Of a stretch of 34,427 bases of DNA, positions 24,514 to 31,206 are shown piece by piece. Below the pieces are notes generated by a model, which searched no databases, was not told the DNA's origin, and saw nothing but the letters and a program-made list of their open reading frames with translations. The stretch spans positions 1 to 34,427 of the forward strand of contig JAUNPJ010000040.1 of NCBI GenBank assembly GCA_030536755.1. The letters are read 5' to 3'. How positions within the stretch are numbered: position 1 is the stretch's first letter; each line of letters opens with the position of its first letter. Both the position numbers and the translations under genes were made by a program. This DNA is from Eubacteriales bacterium (GTDB lineage Bacteria; Bacillota; Clostridia; Lachnospirales; Lachnospiraceae).

Positions 24514-26193
24514 TTATTTTGCCTCTGTGGTTTGTGCATTGTATGCATCCAGATATTTCTGGAATAATTCCAGATATTCATTCAATCCGTATGCATCCAG
24601 ACTTTTCAGATATTTATCCCAGTCTGCATCATCAAAACCGTTCATAATCCAGTCGGATTTCTTTGCATTAATAGTCTTTTGAATGTCTGCCTGTAAGTTA
24701 GACAGCGTTTCTGTATCTTCACGGCTCATAAATACGTTAGGGTACACATATTTGGTATGCATATCCGGAGTAAAGTAATCTTTGATCCAGTCCAAACGAT
24801 ATTGGGCATCATCCGGGCATGTCACATATTTTCCGTAATACTCATCCAGAATTGCCAATGGTCCTGCGACAGCCTCTGCTTCTCGTACCTCTACCGGTGA
24901 TGCGTCACCAAGTGGTGCATGTTTTAACATCGGTTCACCGTCTTCATTTTCACTCATCTCGAAAATGTCAAATTCGTCATCTTCACCGTAAGTACCCCAG
25001 TTGTTCTGTGGAGACTGTAACGGATCATACATCTGGTCCAACCATGCACATACCAGTGCCGGGTTCTCTGCCACAGAGGTAACAACACAACGTCCGCGGT
25101 CAAATCCACTTGTGAAAGAGCTGTTCTGAGGAGTAAGGTTTGTTGTATCCGCTGTCAGAACCGGAAGCGGTACCCAATCCTTCAGATTATCAATATTGGC
25201 AACATCCCATGAAAAACATACTCCATATCGTCCGGATTTTCCTTTCGATACATAGGTGGACCACTCCTGCGTAAATGCTTCTGGATCAATCAGTTTTTGT
25301 TCATACAGTTTGTGCAGCCACTGAATTCCTTTTTTGTAGCCTTCCTGTGTGGCACTGCAGATTACTTTCTTGTCATCGGTAACTGCAATATGTCTGTCCT
25401 TGTCGGCATCTCCGTAGCCTTCTCCAAAGCCATTGATCAGAATGGCCGGGTCCTGATCACCATTGTTAACGATGCAGGACATTGGAATAATGCTTCCATC
25501 AATTCCGAATTCTTCCTGAAGCTCTGAAGCATGATCGCGGAAAGCAATCAGAACCTGTTCAAACTCATCAACAGTTTCCGGAATTTCAAGATTAAGGAAA
25601 TCGAGCCATTTTTTATTGATGAAACTCATATTACCTACGGTCTGAATTGCAGTTTTTTCTGAACCGAGCTGTTCAATCCATGGCAATGACCAGATATGGC
25701 CATTGACGTCTGTACACATAGTGCGGTATTCCGGATATTTATCAAATACAGATTTCAGATTTGGCATATAAGCATCAATATACTCCTCCAACGGAATGAT
25801 TGCGCCATAATCTGCATATTTTAATAAGTTACTGTCACTGAATCCGGCTGTAAAGACGAAATCGGTCAGTTTATTTGGATCAGACATGTTCAGTGTTATT
25901 TTATCTGCCCACTGATCTCCCTGGATTGCAGTCCATTTAATTTCTACATTTGTTTTTTCCTGCAGACGCTTGAAAATGGTTTTCTTGTTTGGGTCTGATT
26001 CCGTATTTGCCGGATAGCTTATCATACCAGTTAAGGTTGTTGTCTCTTTGAGTGGAAATTCCAGCTCAGAAGCATCAACCGGGCGGAAGGTACCATCGTT
26101 GATCTCTACTTTGTTGCCGCAGCCTGCCAGTGATACCGCCATGCAGGCAGAAAGTGCGGCTGCGATTACACGTTTTATGTATTTATATCTCAT
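24514..26193 (-). CDS. Extracellular sugar-binding lipoprotein (family 1, LplA/YtcQ-like)
   Basis: A 559-residue solute-binding protein with lipobox SLAGC (Cys25). Family 1 binding proteins of this size accompany LplB/LplC-type permeases and bind oligosaccharides. Start ATG at 26193 is chosen because AAAAGGAG lies about 8 bases before it. An ATG at 26211 overlapping the permease stop is possible and adds six residues ahead of the signal peptide. It lies 58 bases before the GH32 gene, which suggests a beta-fructoside ligand; this is inference from context. Confidence 0.9.
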   Translation of the reverse strand: MRYKYIKRVIAAALSACMAVSLAGCGNKVEINDGTFRPVDASELEFPLKETTTLTGMISYPANTESDPNKKTIFKRLQEKTNVEIKWTAIQGDQWADKITLNMSDPNKLTDFVFTAGFSDSNLLKYADYGAIIPLEEYIDAYMPNLKSVFDKYPEYRTMCTDVNGHIWSLPWIEQLGSEKTAIQTVGNMSFINKKWLDFLNLEIPETVDEFEQVLIAFRDHASELQEEFGIDGSIIPMSCIVNNGDQDPAILINGFGEGYGDADKDRHIAVTDDKKVICSATQEGYKKGIQWLHKLYEQKLIDPEAFTQEWSTYVSKGKSGRYGVCFSWDVANIDNLKDWVPLPVLTADTTNLTPQNSSFTSGFDRGRCVVTSVAENPALVCAWLDQMYDPLQSPQNNWGTYGEDDEFDIFEMSENEDGEPMLKHAPLGDASPVEVREAEAVAGPLAILDEYYGKYVTCPDDAQYRLDWIKDYFTPDMHTKYVYPNVFMSREDTETLSNLQADIQKTINAKKSDWIMNGFDDADWDKYLKSLDAYGLNEYLELFQKYLDAYNAQTTEAK

Positions 26194-26210
26194 AGTCAGA
26201 CTCCTTTTCA

Positions 26211-27110
26211 TTAACCTTTTACAGAACCAGCCATAATACCACTGTCAAAGTATTTCTGGAAGAAAGGATACATAACTAAAAGTGGTAAACTGGAAATAAT
26301 AATCGTTGCATATTTCAAAAGCTCTGCAAGCTGTGCACGTGCAGCTGTGCTCTGCATATCGGAAATCATACCGGATTCCGGCTGGTTCTGGATCAGGATG
26401 GAACGAAGTACAAGCTGAAGAGGCTGTTTTGCAGAGTCATTCAGATAGATCATAGCATCAAAATAGCTGTTCCACATGGCGACGAACTGCCACAAAGCCA
26501 GTACCGCGATGACCGGAGTACATACAGGCAGCAGGATTTTGAAGAAAAATGTAATCTCATTTGCACCATCCACATCTGCTGCTTCTCGAAGCTCATTTGG
26601 AATTCCCTGATAATAGGTTCTCGCAATGATCATATTCCATACACTGAATGCGCCCGGAAGAATGACTGCCCACATACTGTCAACAAGTCCCAAATTACTC
26701 ATTACCAGGTATGTCGGGATCAATCCGCCTCCGAAAAACATCGTGATAATGAAAATAATGTTAAAAAATCCTTTTCCCTTAAAATCACTGCGTGACATTG
26801 GATATGCTGCCAAAAGTGTTACAGTTACTGAAACAACTGTAAATAACACAGAATAAATGACTGCATTTTTGAAACCGATCCAGATCTGACTATTTGTCAT
26901 AACTCTTTCGTAAGCGGTTGTTGTCCATTTGCTGAAGTCAAAAGTAATTCCCTTATTCTGAAGAGTAATCGGATCCATAAAGGATGCTATAACAATATAA
27001 AGCATCGGTACAATAATTGCAACTACAAACAAGCCGAGCAATATATATCCTGTAATTAAAAGAGCTCTGTCCTGACCAGAACATCTTCTTAACATACTTT
27101 TTTTCTTCAC
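26211..27110 (-). CDS. Carbohydrate ABC transporter permease (LplC/YtcP-like)
   Basis: 299-residue inner-membrane permease of the MalG-like class: about six helices, with the EAA loop ELREAADVDGANEITFFFKI at about 173-192 for ATPase contact. The end (...FQKYFDSGIMAGSVKG) is the typical C-terminus of this subfamily. It is the middle gene of the minus-strand operon, 15 bases after the other permease; its stop overlaps the first possible start of the binding-protein gene. Confidence 0.93.
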   Translation of the reverse strand: MKKKSMLRRCSGQDRALLITGYILLGLFVVAIIVPMLYIVIASFMDPITLQNKGITFDFSKWTTTAYERVMTNSQIWIGFKNAVIYSVLFTVVSVTVTLLAAYPMSRSDFKGKGFFNIIFIITMFFGGGLIPTYLVMSNLGLVDSMWAVILPGAFSVWNMIIARTYYQGIPNELREAADVDGANEITFFFKILLPVCTPVIAVLALWQFVAMWNSYFDAMIYLNDSAKQPLQLVLRSILIQNQPESGMISDMQSTAARAQLAELLKYATIIISSLPLLVMYPFFQKYFDSGIMAGSVKG

Positions 27111-27125
27111 GTTTATGCTGCCTCC

Positions 27126-28076
27126 TTATATTCCTTTTCCGTCATTCATTTTTGCTACAATCTTATTCACTGCCACAAGAAGAATCACGTTAATCACTGT
27201 GTTGAAAAGACCTACTGCGGTTGAAAATCCATAATCTCCGTCCAGCAAACCTTTTCTGTATACATATGTAGCAATAATTTCCGATGCAGGAAGGTTCAAA
27301 TCTGTCTGCAGTGCATATGCTTTTTCAAATCCGATACTCATGATGTTTCCGGCCTGAAGAATGAACTGAATGACTACCATGTCCTTGATTGCCGGCCATT
27401 CAACAGCTTTAATCTGCTGAAAAATATTTGCTCCGTCAATGATTGCAGCTTCTTTTAATTCTTTACTTGCATTAGAGAGAGAAGCTGTGTACATAATAGA
27501 TGCCCATCCTGCTCCCTGCCAGATACCGCTGGCAATATAAATGGTTCGGAAAGCCTCCGGCATTGTCATGAAGTTGATGTCGGTTCCGAGCAGAAGATTG
27601 ACAGGTCCTGTCACAGATAAAAAGATTCTTATGATACCGCAAAGTACGATAACAGATACAAAGTTAGGAAGATAAAGTACTAACTGTACCTTTTTCTTGA
27701 TGCCTGTGCTCTCGATTCGATTCAGCAAAAATGCGAGAAGAATCGGAATGGGGAATCCCCATAAAAGACTGTATACACTAAGCTTTAAGGTATTGGACAG
27801 GTAGGTCATAAAATCAGGAGATGTTAAAAATCTCTTAAAATGCCTAAGACCAACCCACTCACTTGCCAGAAAGCCGCGGAATGGATTATAATCCTGAAAT
27901 GCAATCAGGATACCCCCCATAGGTGCATACTTAAAAATCAGTGTCAGCAACAGTGCCGGAAGCAGAAAGATGACATATAACTGCCAGTGCTGTTTTACAT
28001 AGATGAACGTGTTGTGCAGCCCCTGCCTCTTGTTGTTTTGTTTCTTTTCTGAAACAACCGTAGAATTCATACTCAT
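27126..28076 (-). CDS. Carbohydrate ABC transporter permease (LplB/YteP-like)
   Basis: 316-residue permease of the MalF-like class in the LplB/YteP group. It has a cytoplasmic basic N-terminus, about six helices, the FKYAPMGGILIAFQDYNPFRG segment typical of LplB proteins read in parts, and the EAA loop ELKEAAIIDGAN at about 206-217. Start ATG at 28076 lies 11 bases after GGGAGGAG; the ATG at 28070 is possible. First gene of the four-gene operon. No ATPase gene is present; such systems normally share an MsmX-type ATPase encoded elsewhere. Confidence 0.93.
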   Translation of the reverse strand: MSMNSTVVSEKKQNNKRQGLHNTFIYVKQHWQLYVIFLLPALLLTLIFKYAPMGGILIAFQDYNPFRGFLASEWVGLRHFKRFLTSPDFMTYLSNTLKLSVYSLLWGFPIPILLAFLLNRIESTGIKKKVQLVLYLPNFVSVIVLCGIIRIFLSVTGPVNLLLGTDINFMTMPEAFRTIYIASGIWQGAGWASIMYTASLSNASKELKEAAIIDGANIFQQIKAVEWPAIKDMVVIQFILQAGNIMSIGFEKAYALQTDLNLPASEIIATYVYRKGLLDGDYGFSTAVGLFNTVINVILLVAVNKIVAKMNDGKGI

Positions 28077-28110
28077 AGTTTCAGAATCTCCTCCCTTCTT
28101 TTTGATTTTT

Positions 28111-28166
28111 ACATTTTACACATGATTGTTACGTTTTTTGAACGTGTTTATGCATTTGTAAAATGT
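28111..28166 (-). promoter_or_regulatory. Long imperfect hairpin in the 5' leader of the ABC/GH32 operon
   Basis: Perfect 10-bp arms ACATTTTACA (28111-28120) and TGTAAAATGT (28157-28166) enclose a second dyad ACGTT (28131-28135) / AACGT (28141-28145). It lies downstream of the minus-strand -10, so it is in the leader. An A-run rather than a T-run follows on the minus strand, so it is not a terminator; it could be an operator pair or an mRNA structure in front of the ribosome site. Confidence 0.6.
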
Positions 28167-28186
28167 CCTTCTTTTTATGTGATACT

Positions 28187-28214
28187 ATTTTACCATATTT
28201 TTTATATATGTCAA
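28187..28214 (-). promoter_or_regulatory. Promoter of the ABC transporter-GH32 operon
   Basis: On the minus strand: perfect -35 TTGACA (28214-28209), -10 TAAAAT (28192-28187), 16-bp spacer. It leaves a leader of about 100 nt before the first permease. Confidence 0.8.
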
Positions 28215-28216
28215 TA

Positions 28217-28234
28217 CAAAAATTGGCATTTTTG
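28217..28234. promoter_or_regulatory. Operator-like dyad upstream of the ABC operon promoter
   Basis: CAAAAAT-TGGC-ATTTTTG, perfect 7-bp arms, placed 3 bp upstream of the minus-strand -35. It is a candidate site for the divergently encoded LacI regulator or another factor. Confidence 0.45.
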
Positions 28235-28272
28235 CACAGTTTGTTTAATTGGCTATTCGACTTGTTTATTTG

Positions 28273-28293
28273 ACAAATTTTACAAATTTTACA
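28273..28293 (+). repeat. Tandem 9-bp repeat ACAAATTTT in front of the lacI promoter
   Basis: Two full copies plus ACA, ending one base before the -35 of the lacI promoter. It could act as an UP-like AT-rich element or a binding site; the surrounding 28077-28380 holds no gene. Confidence 0.5.
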
Positions 28294-28294
28294 T

Positions 28295-28323
28295 TTGACA
28301 CATTTGAGGTTTTGCATTACAAT
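28295..28323 (+). promoter_or_regulatory. Promoter of the LacI regulator gene
   Basis: Perfect -35 TTGACA (28295-28300), -10 TACAAT (28318-28323), 17-bp spacer, 57 bp before the start codon. Confidence 0.8.
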
Positions 28324-28380
28324 TAAAATAACAATACAGATATGGGAAAAAAATTTTTATCTATGTAGAAGGAGGAAGTT

Positions 28381-29454
28381 ATGGCAGGCAGAGTAACGAT
28401 ACAGGATATTGCCGATGCTCTTGGTCTTTCTCGAAATACCGTCTCAAAAGCAATCAATAATACAGGTATTTTGGCTGAGGCAACAAAAGAAAAGATATTA
28501 AAGAAAGCTATAGAAATGGGATATAAGCAGTTTTCCTATGCAACATCTTTAGAAGATATCGGCAGACAGAGCGGTTCATTCGCAGAAGTATCACAAAATC
28601 GGGAAATTGCGTTATTTACAACAAAGTTTCTTGGGGATTCTCATTTTTCATCCACTATGCTGGATAACTTTCAAAGAGAAATTTCGCGAATGGGATATAG
28701 CCTTTCTATGCATCGAATTTTGAATAATGAGTTAAAAGAAGGGAAGCTTCCCTGTTCTTTTGATGCAACTCGTACATCCGGGATCATATGTTATGAGGTT
28801 TTTGATCATGCTTACAGCAAAATGCTCTGTGAACTGGAAATTCCAATACTTTTTGTTGATTCCCCGGTTATCGGTTTGAGCGAGCCTTTGAAGGCAGACC
28901 GCCTGTATATGGACAACCAGAGCGGGATTTACAGTTTTATTCAGGAGATGATCAGGCGGGGAAAAACCCGCTTTGGATTTGTGGGAGAACCTCTTCACTG
29001 CCAGTCATTCTGGGAACGTTATATGGCTTTTCGGGATGCAATGTTTCTTCTGAAACAGCCTTATATAGAAGAGTATTGTATGCTTAAAAATAAGGAAGGA
29101 ATTGAGAATCCGGGTACGCAGGATTATTACGAATATCTTACTGGATGTATCAGTAAATTAAATGAGCTGCCGGAGATATTGATCTGTGCGAATGATTTTG
29201 TGGCATTTGACACCATGCACGTGCTTCGCAGTCTGGGATATTCCATTCCGGAAGACGTATATATCTGCGGCTTTGATGATTCTCCGGAGTCCAGGCTGGT
29301 AACACCGCCGTTGACTACGATTCACATACACAGCCAGATTATGGGATTTTCTGCTGTCTACCTTTTGATGTCCAGAATAAAAAATCCTTCATTGAATTAT
29401 CGCACGATGTATACGGAAACAAGCTTGATTTACAGAGAGTCCACGGAAGGCTGA
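28381..29454 (+). CDS. LacI-family transcriptional regulator of the sugar locus
   Basis: A 357-residue repressor: N-terminal helix-turn-helix VTIQDIADALGLSRNTVSKAINN at about 5-27 (read in parts) with the hinge region, then a sugar-binding periplasmic-binding-protein-like domain ending in CGFDDSPESRLVTPPLTTIHI, the usual LacI family C-terminal strand. Its divergent position to the ABC/GH32 operon, with dyads between them, makes that operon the likely target and a fructoside or its product the likely effector; this is inference. ATG follows AAGGAGGAAG. Confidence 0.92.
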   Translation: MAGRVTIQDIADALGLSRNTVSKAINNTGILAEATKEKILKKAIEMGYKQFSYATSLEDIGRQSGSFAEVSQNREIALFTTKFLGDSHFSSTMLDNFQREISRMGYSLSMHRILNNELKEGKLPCSFDATRTSGIICYEVFDHAYSKMLCELEIPILFVDSPVIGLSEPLKADRLYMDNQSGIYSFIQEMIRRGKTRFGFVGEPLHCQSFWERYMAFRDAMFLLKQPYIEEYCMLKNKEGIENPGTQDYYEYLTGCISKLNELPEILICANDFVAFDTMHVLRSLGYSIPEDVYICGFDDSPESRLVTPPLTTIHIHSQIMGFSAVYLLMSRIKNPSLNYRTMYTETSLIYRESTEG

Positions 29455-29476
29455 CATATAAACAGGGAGGAATACT

Positions 29477-30109
29477 ATGAGAAATTTATTGGATCCGGAT
29501 AACGCAGTGATGCAGTTTATTACAAAAATTGTTTACTGTGCATATCTCAATATTTTATGGTTCATTTGCTGTATTCCTGTTGTGACAATTGGTGCATCTA
29601 CCACCGCGTTGTTTTATGTCACACTGAAAATGGCAAAAAATGAGGAGGGAAATATTACGAAAGCATTTTTTCATTCCTTTAGAGAAAATTTCAAACAAAG
29701 TACGAAAATATGGCTTGTGCTTTTTGGCGTTGGTATTGTGCTTGCTGTAGATGGTTATGCATTGTATCATCTTCGGTTTGAAAATGCTTTCTGGACTATC
29801 TTAACTGCTGTTTTTATCGTTGCAGTGATTGCCTATGCAGTTATTTTGATGTACATATTTCCTCTTATGGCACGTTTTGATAATACTATTTTGGAAATGT
29901 TTAAAAATTCTATTATTGTTGGCGTGCATTTTCTTTTATGTACCGTCCTGATGGCTGTGATTTATTTTTTAATGGCAGTTGTCATTATCCGTATATTTAC
30001 CCCGGCGATTATTTTCGGTGAGGGACTTTGTGCATTCCTCTGTTCACTTTTACTTTCTAATATTTTGAAGCTTCTCGAAGAAAAAAGCAGCAGCACAGAG
30101 TCTGCCTGA
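29477..30109 (+). CDS. YesL family membrane protein (DUF624)
   Basis: A 210-residue integral membrane protein with about five to six helices. The N-terminal pattern (YLNILWFICCIPVVTIGAST) is the hallmark of the YesL/DUF624 family, which very often accompanies LplABC-type oligosaccharide importers. Its molecular function is unknown; a role in transporter assembly or membrane sensing has been suggested only by context. ATG follows GGGAGG. It is 22 bases after lacI and probably co-transcribed. Confidence 0.88.
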   Translation: MRNLLDPDNAVMQFITKIVYCAYLNILWFICCIPVVTIGASTTALFYVTLKMAKNEEGNITKAFFHSFRENFKQSTKIWLVLFGVGIVLAVDGYALYHLRFENAFWTILTAVFIVAVIAYAVILMYIFPLMARFDNTILEMFKNSIIVGVHFLLCTVLMAVIYFLMAVVIIRIFTPAIIFGEGLCAFLCSLLLSNILKLLEEKSSSTESA

Positions 30110-30138
30110 TACAGAGAGCACAGAAAGGATGAGTCTGT

Positions 30139-30885
30139 ATGCATAGATTTTTAAAAAATAATCCAAAGTTGGAGTCAGAAAAACAAAAATTAAGTCAGCT
30201 GCAGGGAAAAGCAAAATTACAGTACATCTGGGATTATTATAAACTTCCCATTCTGGTTGCCTGTGTGATTTTTTACATATTGGGCTACACGCTTTATGGA
30301 CATTTCTCAAAGAAAGAAATCCTTCTCTCAGCTGCTTTTGTAAATGTTGCACCGGGGGAAGAACTGACCGAACAGCTTAGCAATGGCTTTCTGGACGCGC
30401 AGGACGTAAGCAGTGAAAAAAATGAAGTTCGTTTATACACCGGACTTTATCTTACGGATGATGAAAATGATCCGAATTCCCAATATGTCTATGCCTCGCG
30501 TATCAAAATTCTTGGAACCATTGACAGTGAAGAACTTGATGTAGTTTTTATGAATCAGGAGGCATTTGACTCATTTGCACAAAATGGCTATCTTTATCAC
30601 ATGGAAGAGCTGCTTTCGCAGACAGATGCTGCATTATATCGAGAGCTTTCTCCTTTTTTGTGCACAAATACAGAGATATTGGAAGATAATGCCGATGAAG
30701 TGGCTTTTGATGATTCGATTGCCTATTCTGCTAAGACAGAAGAATATCCCATGGCGCTTAAAGTATCAAAGTCACCTCTGATACAAAAAGCGAAGATGAA
30801 TGGGGACATTTATCTGGGAATTATTGGGAATACACCGCATTTGGAAACTTCAATTGAATATATACGTTATCTTTGGGATATGTAG
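30139..30885 (+). CDS. Unknown protein with one N-terminal membrane helix and a binding-protein-like extracellular part
   Basis: Not a family I recognise by name. The 248 residues start with a basic, helical cytoplasmic segment (1-33), one membrane helix at about 36-54, then an extracytoplasmic domain. Residues about 131-160 (ELDVVFMNQEAFDSFAQNGY and on to MEELL) resemble the stretch of solute-binding proteins that describes a missing or misplaced target (D-[VI]-[VF]...F..L...G.L..L), so the domain may be a small relative of those proteins. It lies 29 bases after the DUF624 gene and ends in a terminator, so lacI, yesL and this gene form one unit. Start ATG has AAAGGA 11 or so bases upstream. 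Confidence 0.75.
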   Translation: MHRFLKNNPKLESEKQKLSQLQGKAKLQYIWDYYKLPILVACVIFYILGYTLYGHFSKKEILLSAAFVNVAPGEELTEQLSNGFLDAQDVSSEKNEVRLYTGLYLTDDENDPNSQYVYASRIKILGTIDSEELDVVFMNQEAFDSFAQNGYLYHMEELLSQTDAALYRELSPFLCTNTEILEDNADEVAFDDSIAYSAKTEEYPMALKVSKSPLIQKAKMNGDIYLGIIGNTPHLETSIEYIRYLWDM

Positions 30886-30886
30886 T

Positions 30887-30916
30887 ACAGCCAAACGGAT
30901 TTGTTTGGCTGTTTTT
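30887..30916 (+). terminator. Terminator of the lacI-yesL operon
   Basis: 10-bp stem ACAGCCAAAC (30887-30896) with GTTTGGCTGT (30903-30912), loop GGATTT, then a T-run to 30916. Its right arm overlaps the start of the duplicated gene fragment. Confidence 0.9.
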
Positions 30917-30966
30917 CGTCTGCAGTTTTCTGGGATGGGTTCTGGAGACGGTGGCAGCTGCTGTAA
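30906..30966 (+). pseudogene. 61-nt duplicated fragment of the CmpB-type gene
   Basis: 58 of 61 bases match 31231-31291, codons 9-29 of the membrane protein gene downstream, reading LFFVCSFLGWVLETVAAAV in the same frame. Homology stops sharply at 30966. There is no start codon or ribosome site; the frame runs on into unrelated sequence and stops at 31001-31003. It is a non-functional remnant. Confidence 0.88.
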
Positions 30967-31120
30967 GGGGGCGGACAGGGGGACAGGTTTGTGTCCGCCC
31001 TTGAAATCGAGCCGACCTATCAGAAGGTAGCCGAAGAATCTGCACCGTATGGAACGAAAGAAAATAAATAATGACTAAGCCAAAGGGGGCTGTCCTGAAA
31101 ACAATATGATACTGTTTTAT
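30965..31120 (+). other. Scar region with a hairpin, a coding-like tail and short direct repeats
   Basis: The words AAGGGGGC occur at 30965-30972 and 31083-31090, flanking about 110 bases. Inside is a hairpin GGGCGGACA (30969-30977) / TGTCCGCCC (30992-31000), then an open stretch ending at the TAA at 31069 that reads like a protein C-terminus (EIEPTYQKVAEE...YGTKENK). The sequence around 31083-31100 (GGGGGCTGTCCTGAAAAC) looks like the end of some insertion sequences. No complete gene is present; a decayed insertion is possible but unproven. Confidence 0.4.
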
Positions 31121-31144
31121 TGAAATAGTTCTTTGCGAAATGTG

Positions 31145-31173
31145 TTGATTTATAAAAATGGTTGGTGTATGGT
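31145..31173 (+). promoter_or_regulatory. Putative promoter of the CmpB-type gene
   Basis: -35 TTGATT (31145-31150), -10 TATGGT (31168-31173), 17-bp spacer, 33 bp before the start. Only a moderate match. Confidence 0.45.
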
Positions 31174-31206
31174 AGGTTTAATTTTTAACATGAAAGGAGT
31201 AACGAT

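Noticed and set aside
28129-28317. Small Cys/Lys-rich frame (62 codons) on the minus strand in the divergent control region
   Set aside because: It covers both promoters and the AT-rich repeats; its regular KCKICKIC pattern comes from the 9-bp tandem repeat and neighbouring AT-rich DNA, and there is no ribosome site.
30800-31030. Plus-strand frame of 76 codons across the lacI-operon terminator
   Set aside because: It starts inside the preceding gene, crosses the terminator and reads the duplicated fragment out of frame.
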